DNA of 12,838 nucleotides from positions 1 to 12,838 of the forward strand of contig JACQVO010000213.1 of assembly GCA_016209725.1 (NCBI GenBank), written 5' to 3'. This stretch comes from Candidatus Methylomirabilota bacterium (lineage in GTDB: Bacteria > Methylomirabilota > Methylomirabilia > Methylomirabilales > 2-02-FULL-66-22). Below are positions 1 to 7,185 of the stretch, piece by piece (within the stretch, counting starts at the first letter, position 1; each line of letters starts with the position of its first letter). Below the pieces are notes generated by a model that made no database searches, was not told where the DNA came from, and was given only the letters and a program-made list of their open reading frames with translations. The position numbers and the translations under genes are program-made.

Positions 1-607
1 CGGGCGTCGCCGCCCGCTCCTTGCACACCAACTCGGCGCCGGTAATCTCGGAGGTCTCGCCGAAACTGGTGGTGGCACCCATCTCGACCAACTTGTCGAT
101 GGCATTCCCCACCGTGGGATTGGACGCCAGCCCGGATGTGGTGTCCGACTCGCCACACTTGATGGAGACGTAGAGGTCATCCAGGGAGCACTCGGTCCGC
201 GGAAGCTCCGAAGCCCACTGCAGATACTCCTTGGCCTGACGGGAGGCCTCGGCGATAGTCTTGAGGTCCCCGCTGCGCTCGATAGAGAAACCCTTCACGG
301 GCTTTCCTGTCTGCGCGATGCCCGACACAATGCGCTCCGTCCACTCCGGCTCAATGCCGATCACCACGACCGCCGCCACGTTGGGGTTCGCCCCCGTGCC
401 GATGATGGTCCGGAAGAAGAGCGCCAAGTCCTCACCAAACTGCAGACGCCCGTAGGCGTGGGGGATGGCCAAGGTCCCCTTGATGGTGTTGGCCACAGCC
501 TCGCACGCGGCGTTGGACAGGTCATCCAGCGGCAGAATCACCACGTGATTCCTCACACCCACCCGGCCGTTCTCGCGGCGATACGCCAGCACCTTCGGAC
601 GCTTCAT
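1..607 (-). CDS. UxaA-family hydrolase/dehydratase, large subunit (5' part; runs off the left edge)
   Basis: The 202 visible codons are the N-terminal part of the large domain of the altronate/galactarate dehydratase family. Two family signatures are visible: an N-terminal YRRENGRVGVRNHVVILP segment, and KCGESDTTSGLASNP near residue 155, close to the family's KCGGSD-x-x-SG-x-x-x-NP motif but with Gly replaced by Glu. Known members dehydrate sugar acids (altronate, galactarate) or, as SuyB, cleave sulfolactate, in the cytoplasm and usually with an iron cofactor. The ATG is well supported: AGAGGTGG lies 6 nt upstream, inside the end of the small-subunit gene, and only 2 nt separate the stop of that gene from this start. 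The two genes are therefore translationally linked. The substrate cannot be decided because the C-terminal half is missing. Family assignment is firm; altronate versus sulfolactate versus another 2-hydroxy acid is open. Confidence 0.88.
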   Translation of the reverse strand, partial: MKRPKVLAYRRENGRVGVRNHVVILPLDDLSNAACEAVANTIKGTLAIPHAYGRLQFGEDLALFFRTIIGTGANPNVAAVVVIGIEPEWTERIVSGIAQTGKPVKGFSIERSGDLKTIAEASRQAKEYLQWASELPRTECSLDDLYVSIKCGESDTTSGLASNPTVGNAIDKLVEMGATTSFGETSEITGAELVCKERAATP

Positions 608-609
608 CG

Positions 610-888
610 CTACCACCTCTTCGTCTTGAGATTGTGGATATGGACGTGCTCTCCCGCCTTGATGTCGGCCGTCACCCGGCCGATGTCGTGACCGAACTTG
701 ATCATTGTGTCTCCCAACGTGAGATCCCGAAGGGCAATCTTGTGGCCGAGGGGAATGGCAGTGAGGACTCTCACCTCCACCGGCGCCTGCGTGTCCAGGT
801 ACAGGCCTTTCCCGACCTCCCCGGCCTTGATGTCTAGGGTTGCCACCCCCACGTTGTCGGAACGCTCGTGCACCAGGAACTGAATCAC
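610..888 (-). CDS. UxaA-family small subunit (SAF domain)
   Basis: This 92-residue protein matches the length and pattern of the stand-alone SAF domain that partners UxaA-type large subunits, as in SuyA of sulfolactate sulfo-lyase. Visible features are an N-terminal strand (FLVHERSDNVGVATLDIKAGE), a central VRVLTAIPLGHKIAL segment and a C-terminal IGRVTADIKAGEHVHIHNL segment. IPLGHKIAL and IKAGEHVHIHNL are the conserved core; the histidines are candidate substrate or metal contacts. In classical altronate dehydratase this domain is fused to the large domain; here it is a separate gene 2 nt upstream of the large subunit. The start is GTG at 888, preceded by a strong AAGGAGG. An ATG two bases further upstream is in another frame and hits a stop immediately. 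Start and family are confident; substrate is unknown. Confidence 0.88.
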   Translation of the reverse strand: MIQFLVHERSDNVGVATLDIKAGEVGKGLYLDTQAPVEVRVLTAIPLGHKIALRDLTLGDTMIKFGHDIGRVTADIKAGEHVHIHNLKTKRW

Positions 889-917
889 ATCCGCCTCCTT
901 TTCTGCATGAGGTAAGA

Positions 918-936
918 GGTCATACGTCTGATAACC
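918..936. promoter_or_regulatory. Candidate operator (inverted repeat) upstream of the UxaA pair
   Basis: The plus strand reads GGTCATACGTCTGATAACC. It holds two overlapping symmetries: outer arms GGTCAT/ATAACC (5 of 6 complementary) and an inner TCATACGTCTGA that is palindromic at 10 of 12 positions. It overlaps the likely -10 and start site of the UxaA promoter, where a repressor would act. Sugar-acid dehydratase genes are commonly under GntR-type repressors that bind short palindromes of this size. The regulator itself is not in the window, so the assignment is inference. Confidence 0.35.
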
Positions 937-962
937 TATCCCCGGTGTCTTCCGGGTGTCAA
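933..962 (-). promoter_or_regulatory. Candidate sigma-70 promoter for the UxaA pair, with repeats in the spacer
   Basis: On the minus strand a perfect TTGACA (957-962) is followed after 18 bp by TAGGTT (933-938), a poor -10 with 3 of 6 consensus bases. The weak -10 suggests an activator. The spacer is unusually patterned: GACACC occurs twice exactly 11 bp apart (944-949 and 955-960), and CCCGG...CCGGG (941-956) is a 5-bp inverted repeat. The leader to the GTG at 888 would be about 38 nt. The -35 is convincing; the -10 is not. Confidence 0.4.
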
Positions 963-1248
963 GTCTAAAGGCACACGCCTGCCACCCGGTCTGCGGCGAA
1001 AAAAGGGGGCAATGGGGAGGGGTGTAGGTTGGATTGCCGGTGACAGGCCGCAGCGTCGGCCGGGTCTCACCGGGCGAGACGAAGATTCAGCGGAAGGGTC
1101 GGGGCTCCCTTGTCCCTGCGGCTGGACGGGTGGGGTCCAGCCTTCACCGGCTTCGAGGGCAGAGGCCGCGGCGGGGGGCGTTGAGCCGCCGGACCCGATC
1201 GCGCACGTCCACGCCCAGCCGTGAGTTGTCCCCACGGCGATCGTGCGA
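963..1248 (-). other. Intergenic stretch rich in hairpins between the prepilin peptidase and UxaA genes
   Basis: I see no gene here. Three inverted repeats stand out, read on the minus strand. The first, at 1218-1238, begins 10 nt after the peptidase stop: GCCGTG and CACGGC around a 9-nt loop. The second, at 1120-1142, is a perfect 8-bp stem, GGCTGGAC/GTCCAGCC, with a 7-nt loop. The third, at 1037-1073, is a compound hairpin with outer stem CCGGTGA/TCACCGG and inner stem GGCCG/CGGCC. A run of six T follows about 30 nt after the last hairpin (near 999-1004), too far for a classical intrinsic terminator. The region may terminate the pilus operon by Rho or encode a structured leader. It matches no riboswitch I know. 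Confidence 0.4.
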
Positions 1249-2019
1249 TCATCGCAGGAACCCCAGGTACCAGGAGATCAGCCGGTCACCCCAGAACAGG
1301 GCGACCGCCGCCCCCAGGGAGAGGAACGGTCCGAAGGGGATGTGCTGGCGGCGACTCAAGCGTCGGAGGGCGATGAGGCTGAGGCCCACGGCCGATCCGA
1401 CCAGGCAGCCCACCAGGATCGTGATCACCACGGCCTTCCACCCGAGGAAGGCGCCCACCATGGCGACGAGGTTGAGGTCGCCCTCCCCCATGGCCTCCTG
1501 GCCGTACAGGACGCCTCCGTAGAAGAGCACAAGGTAGAGGAAGCCGGCTCCCGCCAGGGCGCCGATCAACCGGTCCAGGACCGATGGTTGCCCCAGCAAC
1601 AGGCCGCTGACTAGGCCAAGGGGGATGCCGGGCAACGTAATGATGTTGGGGATGACCTGGTGGTCGAGATCAATGAAACTCACGACAACCAGGCCGCAGA
1701 GAAAGGTGAGCAGAAACGCGGCGTGAAGCGTCGCGCCGAAATGCGCCACGGCCATGGCGAAGAGGAGGCCCGTCAGCCCTTCCACCAGGGGGTACCGCCA
1801 AGCGATGGGATGCCCGCAGGCCCGGCAGCGCCCGCGCAGGAGCAGGAAGCTGACGATCGGGATATTGTCGATTACGCGGATGGGGGCCTGGCATGCCGGA
1901 CAATGGGAGCGGGGAACGACAAGGCTCTCCTCCTTGGGGAGGCGGTAAATGACGACGTTCAGGAAGCTGCCCACGACGAGGCCGAGCCCAGCGGCCCATA
2001 GGATCAGCATCCCAGCCAC
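1249..2019 (-). CDS. pilD: Prepilin peptidase / N-methyltransferase (A24 family, PilD-like)
   Basis: This integral membrane aspartyl protease cleaves class III leaders of type IV prepilins before the conserved Phe and methylates the new N-terminus. The 256 residues show the full family order: GSFLNVVIYRLP at 17-28, the zinc-type CxxC pair (Cys40, Cys43, Cys65, Cys68), the first catalytic Asp region FIDLDHQVIPN around Asp117, and the second catalytic site GEGD with Asp181. Several hydrophobic segments lie between them. In the usual GxGDxKL motif the Lys is Asn183 here. The annotated start is GTG 2019; an in-frame TGA two codons upstream rules out a longer protein. ATG at 2010 aligns better with typical PilD N-termini and is a real alternative, as neither has a strong Shine-Dalgarno. 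It lies 47 bp after the SpeE-like fusion gene and is the last gene of the pilus cluster, as pilD closes pilGHI-D in M. xanthus. Its likely local substrates are the two pilins at 11317-12426. Confidence 0.93.
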   Translation of the reverse strand: MAGMLILWAAGLGLVVGSFLNVVIYRLPKEESLVVPRSHCPACQAPIRVIDNIPIVSFLLLRGRCRACGHPIAWRYPLVEGLTGLLFAMAVAHFGATLHAAFLLTFLCGLVVVSFIDLDHQVIPNIITLPGIPLGLVSGLLLGQPSVLDRLIGALAGAGFLYLVLFYGGVLYGQEAMGEGDLNLVAMVGAFLGWKAVVITILVGCLVGSAVGLSLIALRRLSRRQHIPFGPFLSLGAAVALFWGDRLISWYLGFLR

Positions 2020-2066
2020 CGATCATGGGGATTCATCATTCGATATTCCTTGAAGTTGTGCCCTGC

Positions 2067-5000
2067 TTACGAGGCGGCGGCCGCCAGGCGGCCCAGAATG
2101 GTGTTGAGCCGTTGCAGGGCGACGAGGTGGTTCGGGTTGAACGCCAGGAGACGCTCCAGAGTCGCTGCGGCGCGTTCCAGGTCGCCGCTCGCTTCGTAGG
2201 CGAGGCTTAGGTCGAGGCGGAACGCCGTTTGAAGAGGGGCCAAGCGGACAGCCGCCTCCAGGGCGGCAACGGCGTCAGCGAACCGCCGAGCCCGGAGGTG
2301 GATGAGGCCTACGAGGTGACGGACCTCTGCTCGGGTTCGACTCGGATATGCGCCCAGATCGGCCAGGACAGGCTGGAGCAGGGTGAGTGCCCTTTCGGTG
2401 TCGCCCTGGGTCAGGCGAAGATCGGCGGCGGGGATGAGCACCGCCGGGTCCGTTGGGCGCAGCTCGCGGGCAGCCTCGTACTCTGCCCGGGCCTGGTCGA
2501 GCTCTCCCCGGTCGCGGAACAGTGCCGCCAGCCGAAGGCGGTATTCGATATCCCCGGGGGCCAGCGCGGCCGCCCGCTTGAGGGAGGCCAATGCCTCCTC
2601 CGCCATCCCCTGCTGCTGGTGCGCAAGGCCCAGGAGGAAGTGCGCCCGGGGTTCCTGGGGTCGGCGGGCCAGCACCTGCTCCAGCATGCGGACCCCCTTG
2701 AGGATCATCCCCCGCCGGAGAAGCAACTCGGCCTCTTCCAGGCGGCTGGGGACGTGCAGGGTGTCCAACGCGCCGGCCCGCGCAAACTCGCTCTCGGCCT
2801 CCTGGAAAAGTCCCTTGCCCAGGAACGCCCGCCCGATGGCGTGCCGGCCCTCGGGGGTGTCCGCGCGGGCGTGATCGGCTGGTGTGAGCGGCGGCAGGCT
2901 CGCCGACCGGTAGCTGCTGAGGATGCGGTGATTCAGTTCCGCGATCCCGATGTCGTAGAGGCTCCGCGGGGCGGAGAATTCCAGCCACAGGGTATCGTCG
3001 GTGTTGAGTGCTCCCTGCCCCGCGTAGCGGGCGAGGTCCTGGCCACCCAGCAGGTGATCGGCCAGGAGCCCCACGGGGGAATGAAGCCCCACGCGGGCGA
3101 AATCCTCCCGGAGGACCGGCGAGGCGTCATAGCGCGCCTGGATCCGGGCGAGTGGGAAGAGGAGCGGCCCGGCCGCCCCCACGAGGAAGTTATCCCCCAA
3201 CATAGTGGTCCAGAGAGTGCTGTCGGGGAACGCCGAATGGAACGTCGCCGCGACCATCCGGAGATCCTCGGGGGCGATTCCGTAGCCCTGGATCCACTGC
3301 AGCATGATCCCGTCCGGCGCGAGCCGGCTGCGCACCAGCCCATAGAATTCCCTGGTGAAGAGGGTCGCCAACCCCCGGATCCACGGGTTCGACGGCTCGG
3401 AGATGATCACATCGTAGGGGATGCGGGCGTTCAGGAGAAAGGTCCGGCCATCGGAGATGATCATCCGCACCCGGGGGTCTGCCAGGACGTTTCGATTCTC
3501 CCGCTCGAAGAAACGCGCCGCCTCCGCGACGGCAGGTTCGATCTCGATGATGTCGATCTGGTCCACGGGGTATTGGGCTACGGCCCCCGCCGTGACCCCA
3601 CTGCCCAGTCCGATGACAAGGACCCGTTTCGGGTTGGGATGGAGGAGCATGGGGATATGCCCGGAGAAGAGCTGCGTGTGCATGTCGCTGGTGTTGCCGG
3701 CGTCCGTTTTCCCGTTCACCCGCAGAGACAATCCGGGGCCGTCCCGGTGGACACTGACCGTGGCGCTGATACCATCCCGGTAGTAGATCACCTCTGCCTG
3801 CCGGTCCGAGCGGCCGAACTCGCCCGCCCGGATGAGGGGCAGGTATCGAGGACCGTAGATGGCCACGCCACTGCTCATGAGCGCCGGGTCCCAACTTGGC
3901 AGGACGATCGTCCCGGCGACCGCCGCCCCGGCCGTGCCCAGGGCCAGGCCCCGCAGGAGCGCTCCCCCCGGCCTGCGCGCAGCGAGGAGCACCCCCACGC
4001 CGATGACCAGGTTCACCCATATCCCGATCCGCATGGTCCACTGGATACCCAGCAGGGGGACGCCGACGAAGCCGGCCAGGACGGTGCCCAGGATCGCCCC
4101 CGCCGTGTTGACGGCGTAGATCCAGCCCGTGTCGTTTCCGATCCGATCCACCCCCCGGGCCAGGATCCGGACGGCACAGGGGAACGTCGCCCCGATGAAC
4201 AGGGTCGGGAGGAGCATCACCGCAAAACTCACCCCGAACTGGATGCTCTGGACGAACCACGCGGCCTGAGAGAACTGGAAGAGTTCGAGGAACCAGATCG
4301 GCATCCGGCCGAACATCGGGAGAAGCGCGACGCCGCACAGCCCGATGGTGATTTGCAGGAGGCCGAAGGTCCCGAGCTGGACTCTGCGGCGCCCGGCGAG
4401 GGCGGCGAAGGCCCAGCTCCCTCCGGCGATTCCGCAGAGAAAAGCGACCAGCATGGCGGTAAAGGCGTAGGTGGAGCTGCCGATGCTCAGCGTCAGGGCC
4501 CGGCTCCAGGTCACCTCGTAGATCATGGAGGCGGCACCCGATGCGCCGAACCCCACGGCCACGACCCGGGCGGGCCAGGTCAGCGCCGGCGCCGGTCCCG
4601 CGGCCGGCGCATTGAATTCGGTGGCGGTCGCGGGCTTCGCTGCAGCCTGCAACGCCGCCAGCCGCTGGAGGTGGCGCTCGAACACCAGGACCAGGCCGCC
4701 GACCCCCACATTCAGCACCACGGCGAGGCGGATGGTGGTCTGAATCCCCAGGGCAGGGACCAGCCAATAGCCGGCCAGCAGTGCCCCGAAGACCGCACCC
4801 AGGGTGTTCACCGAGTACAAGATCCCCACCTGCCGCCCCAGGGTGGTTTCCTCGCGAACGAAGAAACGGGCGAGGACCGGGAGCGTGGCGCCCATCAGGC
4901 AAGTCGGCACGATCAGCAGGAGCGCCACGAGGACAAACTGTACTGCGCTGAAGGCAATGTATCCCAGCTCCAGTGACCGGGAGACCCAGAGGTACAGTTC

Positions 5001-5348
5001 GCTGACCCACCCGAGCAAGGTCGGCAAGGCCAGGCAGTAGGCGCCGATCCCGATCTCGAGCGACCCGTAAAACCTCAGCAGGTGGGTCGAGCGGTCGGCG
5101 ATCCGTCCAAAGAGGTAGCTCCCCAGCCCCAGCCCGCCCATGAACGAGGCCAGCACGGTCGTCACGGCGAAGACCGTATGGCCGAACACCAGCCCGAGGA
5201 GACGGATCCACAGCACCTCATAGATCAGTCCCACCGCGCCGGATATCAGGAAGCAGGCGATGACGGCGTTGGAGATCTGGCGGATCTCCCGGGAGATAGA
5301 GGTCGCGGGGGCGGCCTCGTTCCATGCCGGGTTCAGGACCTCAGCCAT
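2067..5348 (-). CDS. Membrane spermidine-synthase-like protein fused to a TPR domain
   Basis: This 1093-residue protein has three parts. Residues about 28-226 and 260-457 are two halves of a polytopic membrane domain that are clear internal duplicates: both carry IYEVxWxR near their start and YxVNTxGAxxGxxLAG near their end. Residues about 490-800 form a SAM-binding, aminopropyltransferase-like fold with VLVIGLGSG (576-584), an acidic strand end IEIEP (601-605) and SDGRTF (632-637). Residues about 835-1088 are tandem TPRs. True spermidine synthases have a catalytic Asp in the segment after the YDVII strand; here it reads YDVIISEPSNPW (645-656). So polyamine synthesis should not be assumed, though fused proteins of this class are routinely annotated as spermidine synthase. 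The SAM domain should face the cytoplasm. AGGAGG 6 nt before the ATG supports the start. It lies between a GT-C/TPR gene and the prepilin peptidase, which suggests a role in envelope or pilus modification (inference). Confidence 0.88.
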   Translation of the reverse strand: MAEVLNPAWNEAAPATSISREIRQISNAVIACFLISGAVGLIYEVLWIRLLGLVFGHTVFAVTTVLASFMGGLGLGSYLFGRIADRSTHLLRFYGSLEIGIGAYCLALPTLLGWVSELYLWVSRSLELGYIAFSAVQFVLVALLLIVPTCLMGATLPVLARFFVREETTLGRQVGILYSVNTLGAVFGALLAGYWLVPALGIQTTIRLAVVLNVGVGGLVLVFERHLQRLAALQAAAKPATATEFNAPAAGPAPALTWPARVVAVGFGASGAASMIYEVTWSRALTLSIGSSTYAFTAMLVAFLCGIAGGSWAFAALAGRRRVQLGTFGLLQITIGLCGVALLPMFGRMPIWFLELFQFSQAAWFVQSIQFGVSFAVMLLPTLFIGATFPCAVRILARGVDRIGNDTGWIYAVNTAGAILGTVLAGFVGVPLLGIQWTMRIGIWVNLVIGVGVLLAARRPGGALLRGLALGTAGAAVAGTIVLPSWDPALMSSGVAIYGPRYLPLIRAGEFGRSDRQAEVIYYRDGISATVSVHRDGPGLSLRVNGKTDAGNTSDMHTQLFSGHIPMLLHPNPKRVLVIGLGSGVTAGAVAQYPVDQIDIIEIEPAVAEAARFFERENRNVLADPRVRMIISDGRTFLLNARIPYDVIISEPSNPWIRGLATLFTREFYGLVRSRLAPDGIMLQWIQGYGIAPEDLRMVAATFHSAFPDSTLWTTMLGDNFLVGAAGPLLFPLARIQARYDASPVLREDFARVGLHSPVGLLADHLLGGQDLARYAGQGALNTDDTLWLEFSAPRSLYDIGIAELNHRILSSYRSASLPPLTPADHARADTPEGRHAIGRAFLGKGLFQEAESEFARAGALDTLHVPSRLEEAELLLRRGMILKGVRMLEQVLARRPQEPRAHFLLGLAHQQQGMAEEALASLKRAAALAPGDIEYRLRLAALFRDRGELDQARAEYEAARELRPTDPAVLIPAADLRLTQGDTERALTLLQPVLADLGAYPSRTRAEVRHLVGLIHLRARRFADAVAALEAAVRLAPLQTAFRLDLSLAYEASGDLERAAATLERLLAFNPNHLVALQRLNTILGRLAAAAS

Positions 5349-5443
5349 CGCCCGCCTCCTGTTCGCCCACCCGCATACGGGACGTCACGGTCTTCTCGCA
5401 GAATCCCAAGTAGTTGCACCTCAAAGACTCCCGTCCTATGGGC

Positions 5444-5455
5444 ATGACGCGTCAT
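5444..5455. repeat. 12-bp perfect palindrome at a stop codon
   Basis: ATGACGCGTCAT is a perfect palindrome covering the TGA of the GT-C/TPR gene, at the start of a 103-bp gap before the SpeE-like gene. There is no loop and no following T run, so it is not a terminator. It could be a protein-binding site or chance. I see no convincing promoter in the rest of the gap. Confidence 0.3.
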
Positions 5456-7185
5456 CGATCTTCCCCGGGTACGCCGAGGGATGCCTGACCCAGGCCCTCT
5501 AGGTTACGGCGGGCTTGCGTCAAGGTCGGGTCGATCGCCAGCGCCCTTTGATAGGCCGTCCGAGCCTCGGCCCGCGCACCGCGCTCCTCCATCAGGACCC
5601 CCAGGTTGTTCCAGGCCTCGGCATAGGCGGGTTTGCTCCGAAGCGCCTCACGATACAGGGCGAGCGCCTCGTCCTTCCGCCCCTGTCGGGCGCGCGTCAC
5701 CCCCAGGTTGTTCAACGCTCCCGGGTGGGTCGGGTCCTCCCGCAGGATGGCCTCAAACTCGGTGATGGCCGCCGGGATCTCCCCGCGTGCCAGGTAAAGC
5801 GTGCCAAGGTTCCCGTGGGCCAGGGCCCGGTCCCCGGTCCGGGGGAGGATCGCACGATACATCGTCTCGGCGTCCTGCCACGCCTGGGCGCGAGCCAAGG
5901 CGCCGCCGCACGCCACGGCGAGGAGCAAGGTCATGGCGCCCAGACCCCACGCTGACCTCGCCCACAGCCGGGTGAATCCGAAGGCAACCACCAGGCACAG
6001 TCCCAGAGCGGGCAGGTAGAGGTATCGTTCGGTCACGAGATACCCGGCCGTCGGGGCATCCCTGACCCCAACCACCCCCAGCGCTGGCGCCAGGGTGATG
6101 AGGAACCACGCCAGCCCCATTCCCACGGGATTGACAGGGGGACCGTCAGTGCTCCGGCCGCGTCCCCGGATGCCGATCGCCGCGACCATCCCGATGAGGA
6201 TGGCCGCGCCGGCGATCGTCCCCCCGGGGTTGGCTGAAGGGGTCTGGGCGACGGCCATGTGGAAGTTCGGCGGGAGGCCGGGCCATGTGAGGATGCGCAG
6301 GTACTCTCCCAGGACCGCCAGGATGCCCGCGCCGCGTGCGAAGATCTGGTCGAGCTCCAAGGCGAATCCAGTTGTCCCAGACAGGACTGCCCGCCGAAAA
6401 CCGAAGTAGCTCGCCACGACGACCAGGAATGGGGCCAGGCGGAAAGCGGTGGCCCTCCACCGTTCAGGGCCTCTGAAGCGCCAGAGCAGAACCAGCACTC
6501 CGGGGAGGACGATCGCCGGTTCCTTGGCGAGAAGCGCAAGGGCAAAGGCCAGGAGGGCCCCCATCCACCCCAGCAGGGTTGCCTGTCCTTGCAGACGGAT
6601 CGCGATGCTCGCCGACAACAGAAAGAAGGCCGAGGCCACAAGGTCTACTCGTCCTTGGATCCAGGCCACCGCTTCCGCGTGAGACGGCAAGACGGCGAAT
6701 AGGGCCGCCACTGCCAAGCCGACCCCCGGCCCGGCTCCCGCCCGGCGGAACACGAGATAGGCCAGGAGGACAGTGAGCACGTGCCATGCGAGGTTGGTGA
6801 GGTGAAAGCCTGCCGGGTTCACGCCCCAGAGCGTTCGGTCAAGCCAGTAGGTCAAAGTGATGATGGGGCGGTAGAAGGGAAGCCTGCTTCGCTCCACGTG
6901 GACAGGGCTTCCGAAGATGGCGGAAAGGTCCAGCGGCCCCCGGGCCAGCGGGTCCTCCAGGAAGGTTCCGGCGTCATCCAGGACGAAGTCGAACGTCAGC
7001 GTCGGAAACCAAATCAGCGTGGGCAGGAGCACCAGGAGGAGTACGCGACGGAAGGCCGCCGAGGGGGTGTCGGTCAGGAGCGCGTCCCGCACCGCCGCCC
7101 CCAGCCTGGCGATCCCTCGTGCTTCCATCCCGGCCACGGGGGCAGCGTCCGACCATGGTTCGCCGGACGGCATCCGTCCCGTCAT
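5452..7185 (-). CDS. TMTC-like GT-C glycosyltransferase with C-terminal TPRs
   Basis: This is a 577-residue polytopic membrane protein. It resembles the TMTC class of O-mannosyltransferases and its bacterial relatives. Signatures are FVLDDAGTFLEDP with Asp70-Asp71 in the first outer loop (the usual GT-C catalytic position), HAEAVAWIQGRVD at 169-181, and ERYLYLPALG at 386-395. Roughly residues 455-560 are three TPR units ending in DPT and KPA-type turns. Such enzymes move a sugar from a polyprenyl-phosphate donor to a protein or glycan on the periplasmic side, where the TPRs would recognise the acceptor. The start was set at ATG 7185, which overlaps the stop of the preceding TPR gene as ATGA. 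The frame is open to 7401, but that extension lies entirely over the TPR gene and lacks membrane-protein character. ATG 7173 is an alternative. The acceptor and sugar are unknown; pilin or another surface protein is plausible from context. Confidence 0.85.
   Translation of the reverse strand: MTGRMPSGEPWSDAAPVAGMEARGIARLGAAVRDALLTDTPSAAFRRVLLLVLLPTLIWFPTLTFDFVLDDAGTFLEDPLARGPLDLSAIFGSPVHVERSRLPFYRPIITLTYWLDRTLWGVNPAGFHLTNLAWHVLTVLLAYLVFRRAGAGPGVGLAVAALFAVLPSHAEAVAWIQGRVDLVASAFFLLSASIAIRLQGQATLLGWMGALLAFALALLAKEPAIVLPGVLVLLWRFRGPERWRATAFRLAPFLVVVASYFGFRRAVLSGTTGFALELDQIFARGAGILAVLGEYLRILTWPGLPPNFHMAVAQTPSANPGGTIAGAAILIGMVAAIGIRGRGRSTDGPPVNPVGMGLAWFLITLAPALGVVGVRDAPTAGYLVTERYLYLPALGLCLVVAFGFTRLWARSAWGLGAMTLLLAVACGGALARAQAWQDAETMYRAILPRTGDRALAHGNLGTLYLARGEIPAAITEFEAILREDPTHPGALNNLGVTRARQGRKDEALALYREALRSKPAYAEAWNNLGVLMEERGARAEARTAYQRALAIDPTLTQARRNLEGLGQASLGVPGEDR

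Noticed and set aside
970..984. Sigma-54-like TGGCAGGCGTGTGCC on the minus strand before the UxaA genes
   Set aside because: The GG-to-GC spacing is 9 rather than the required 10 bp.
1037..1160. Possible cobalamin riboswitch (GCCGGTGA and GGTGAGACC fragments)
   Set aside because: The fragments are in the wrong order and the conserved internal loop sequences are missing; no cobalamin gene follows.
936..1235. A 99-codon open frame on the minus strand in the gap before the UxaA genes
   Set aside because: It is Pro/Arg/Gly-rich, has no Shine-Dalgarno that I can see, and overlaps the hairpins and the promoter -35 box.
2229..4976. A 915-codon open frame on the plus strand
   Set aside because: It lies wholly opposite the 1093-residue SpeE/TPR gene. 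Its product is low-complexity and rich in Gly, Pro, Asp, Glu and Arg with no domain, as expected for the antisense of a GC-rich gene.
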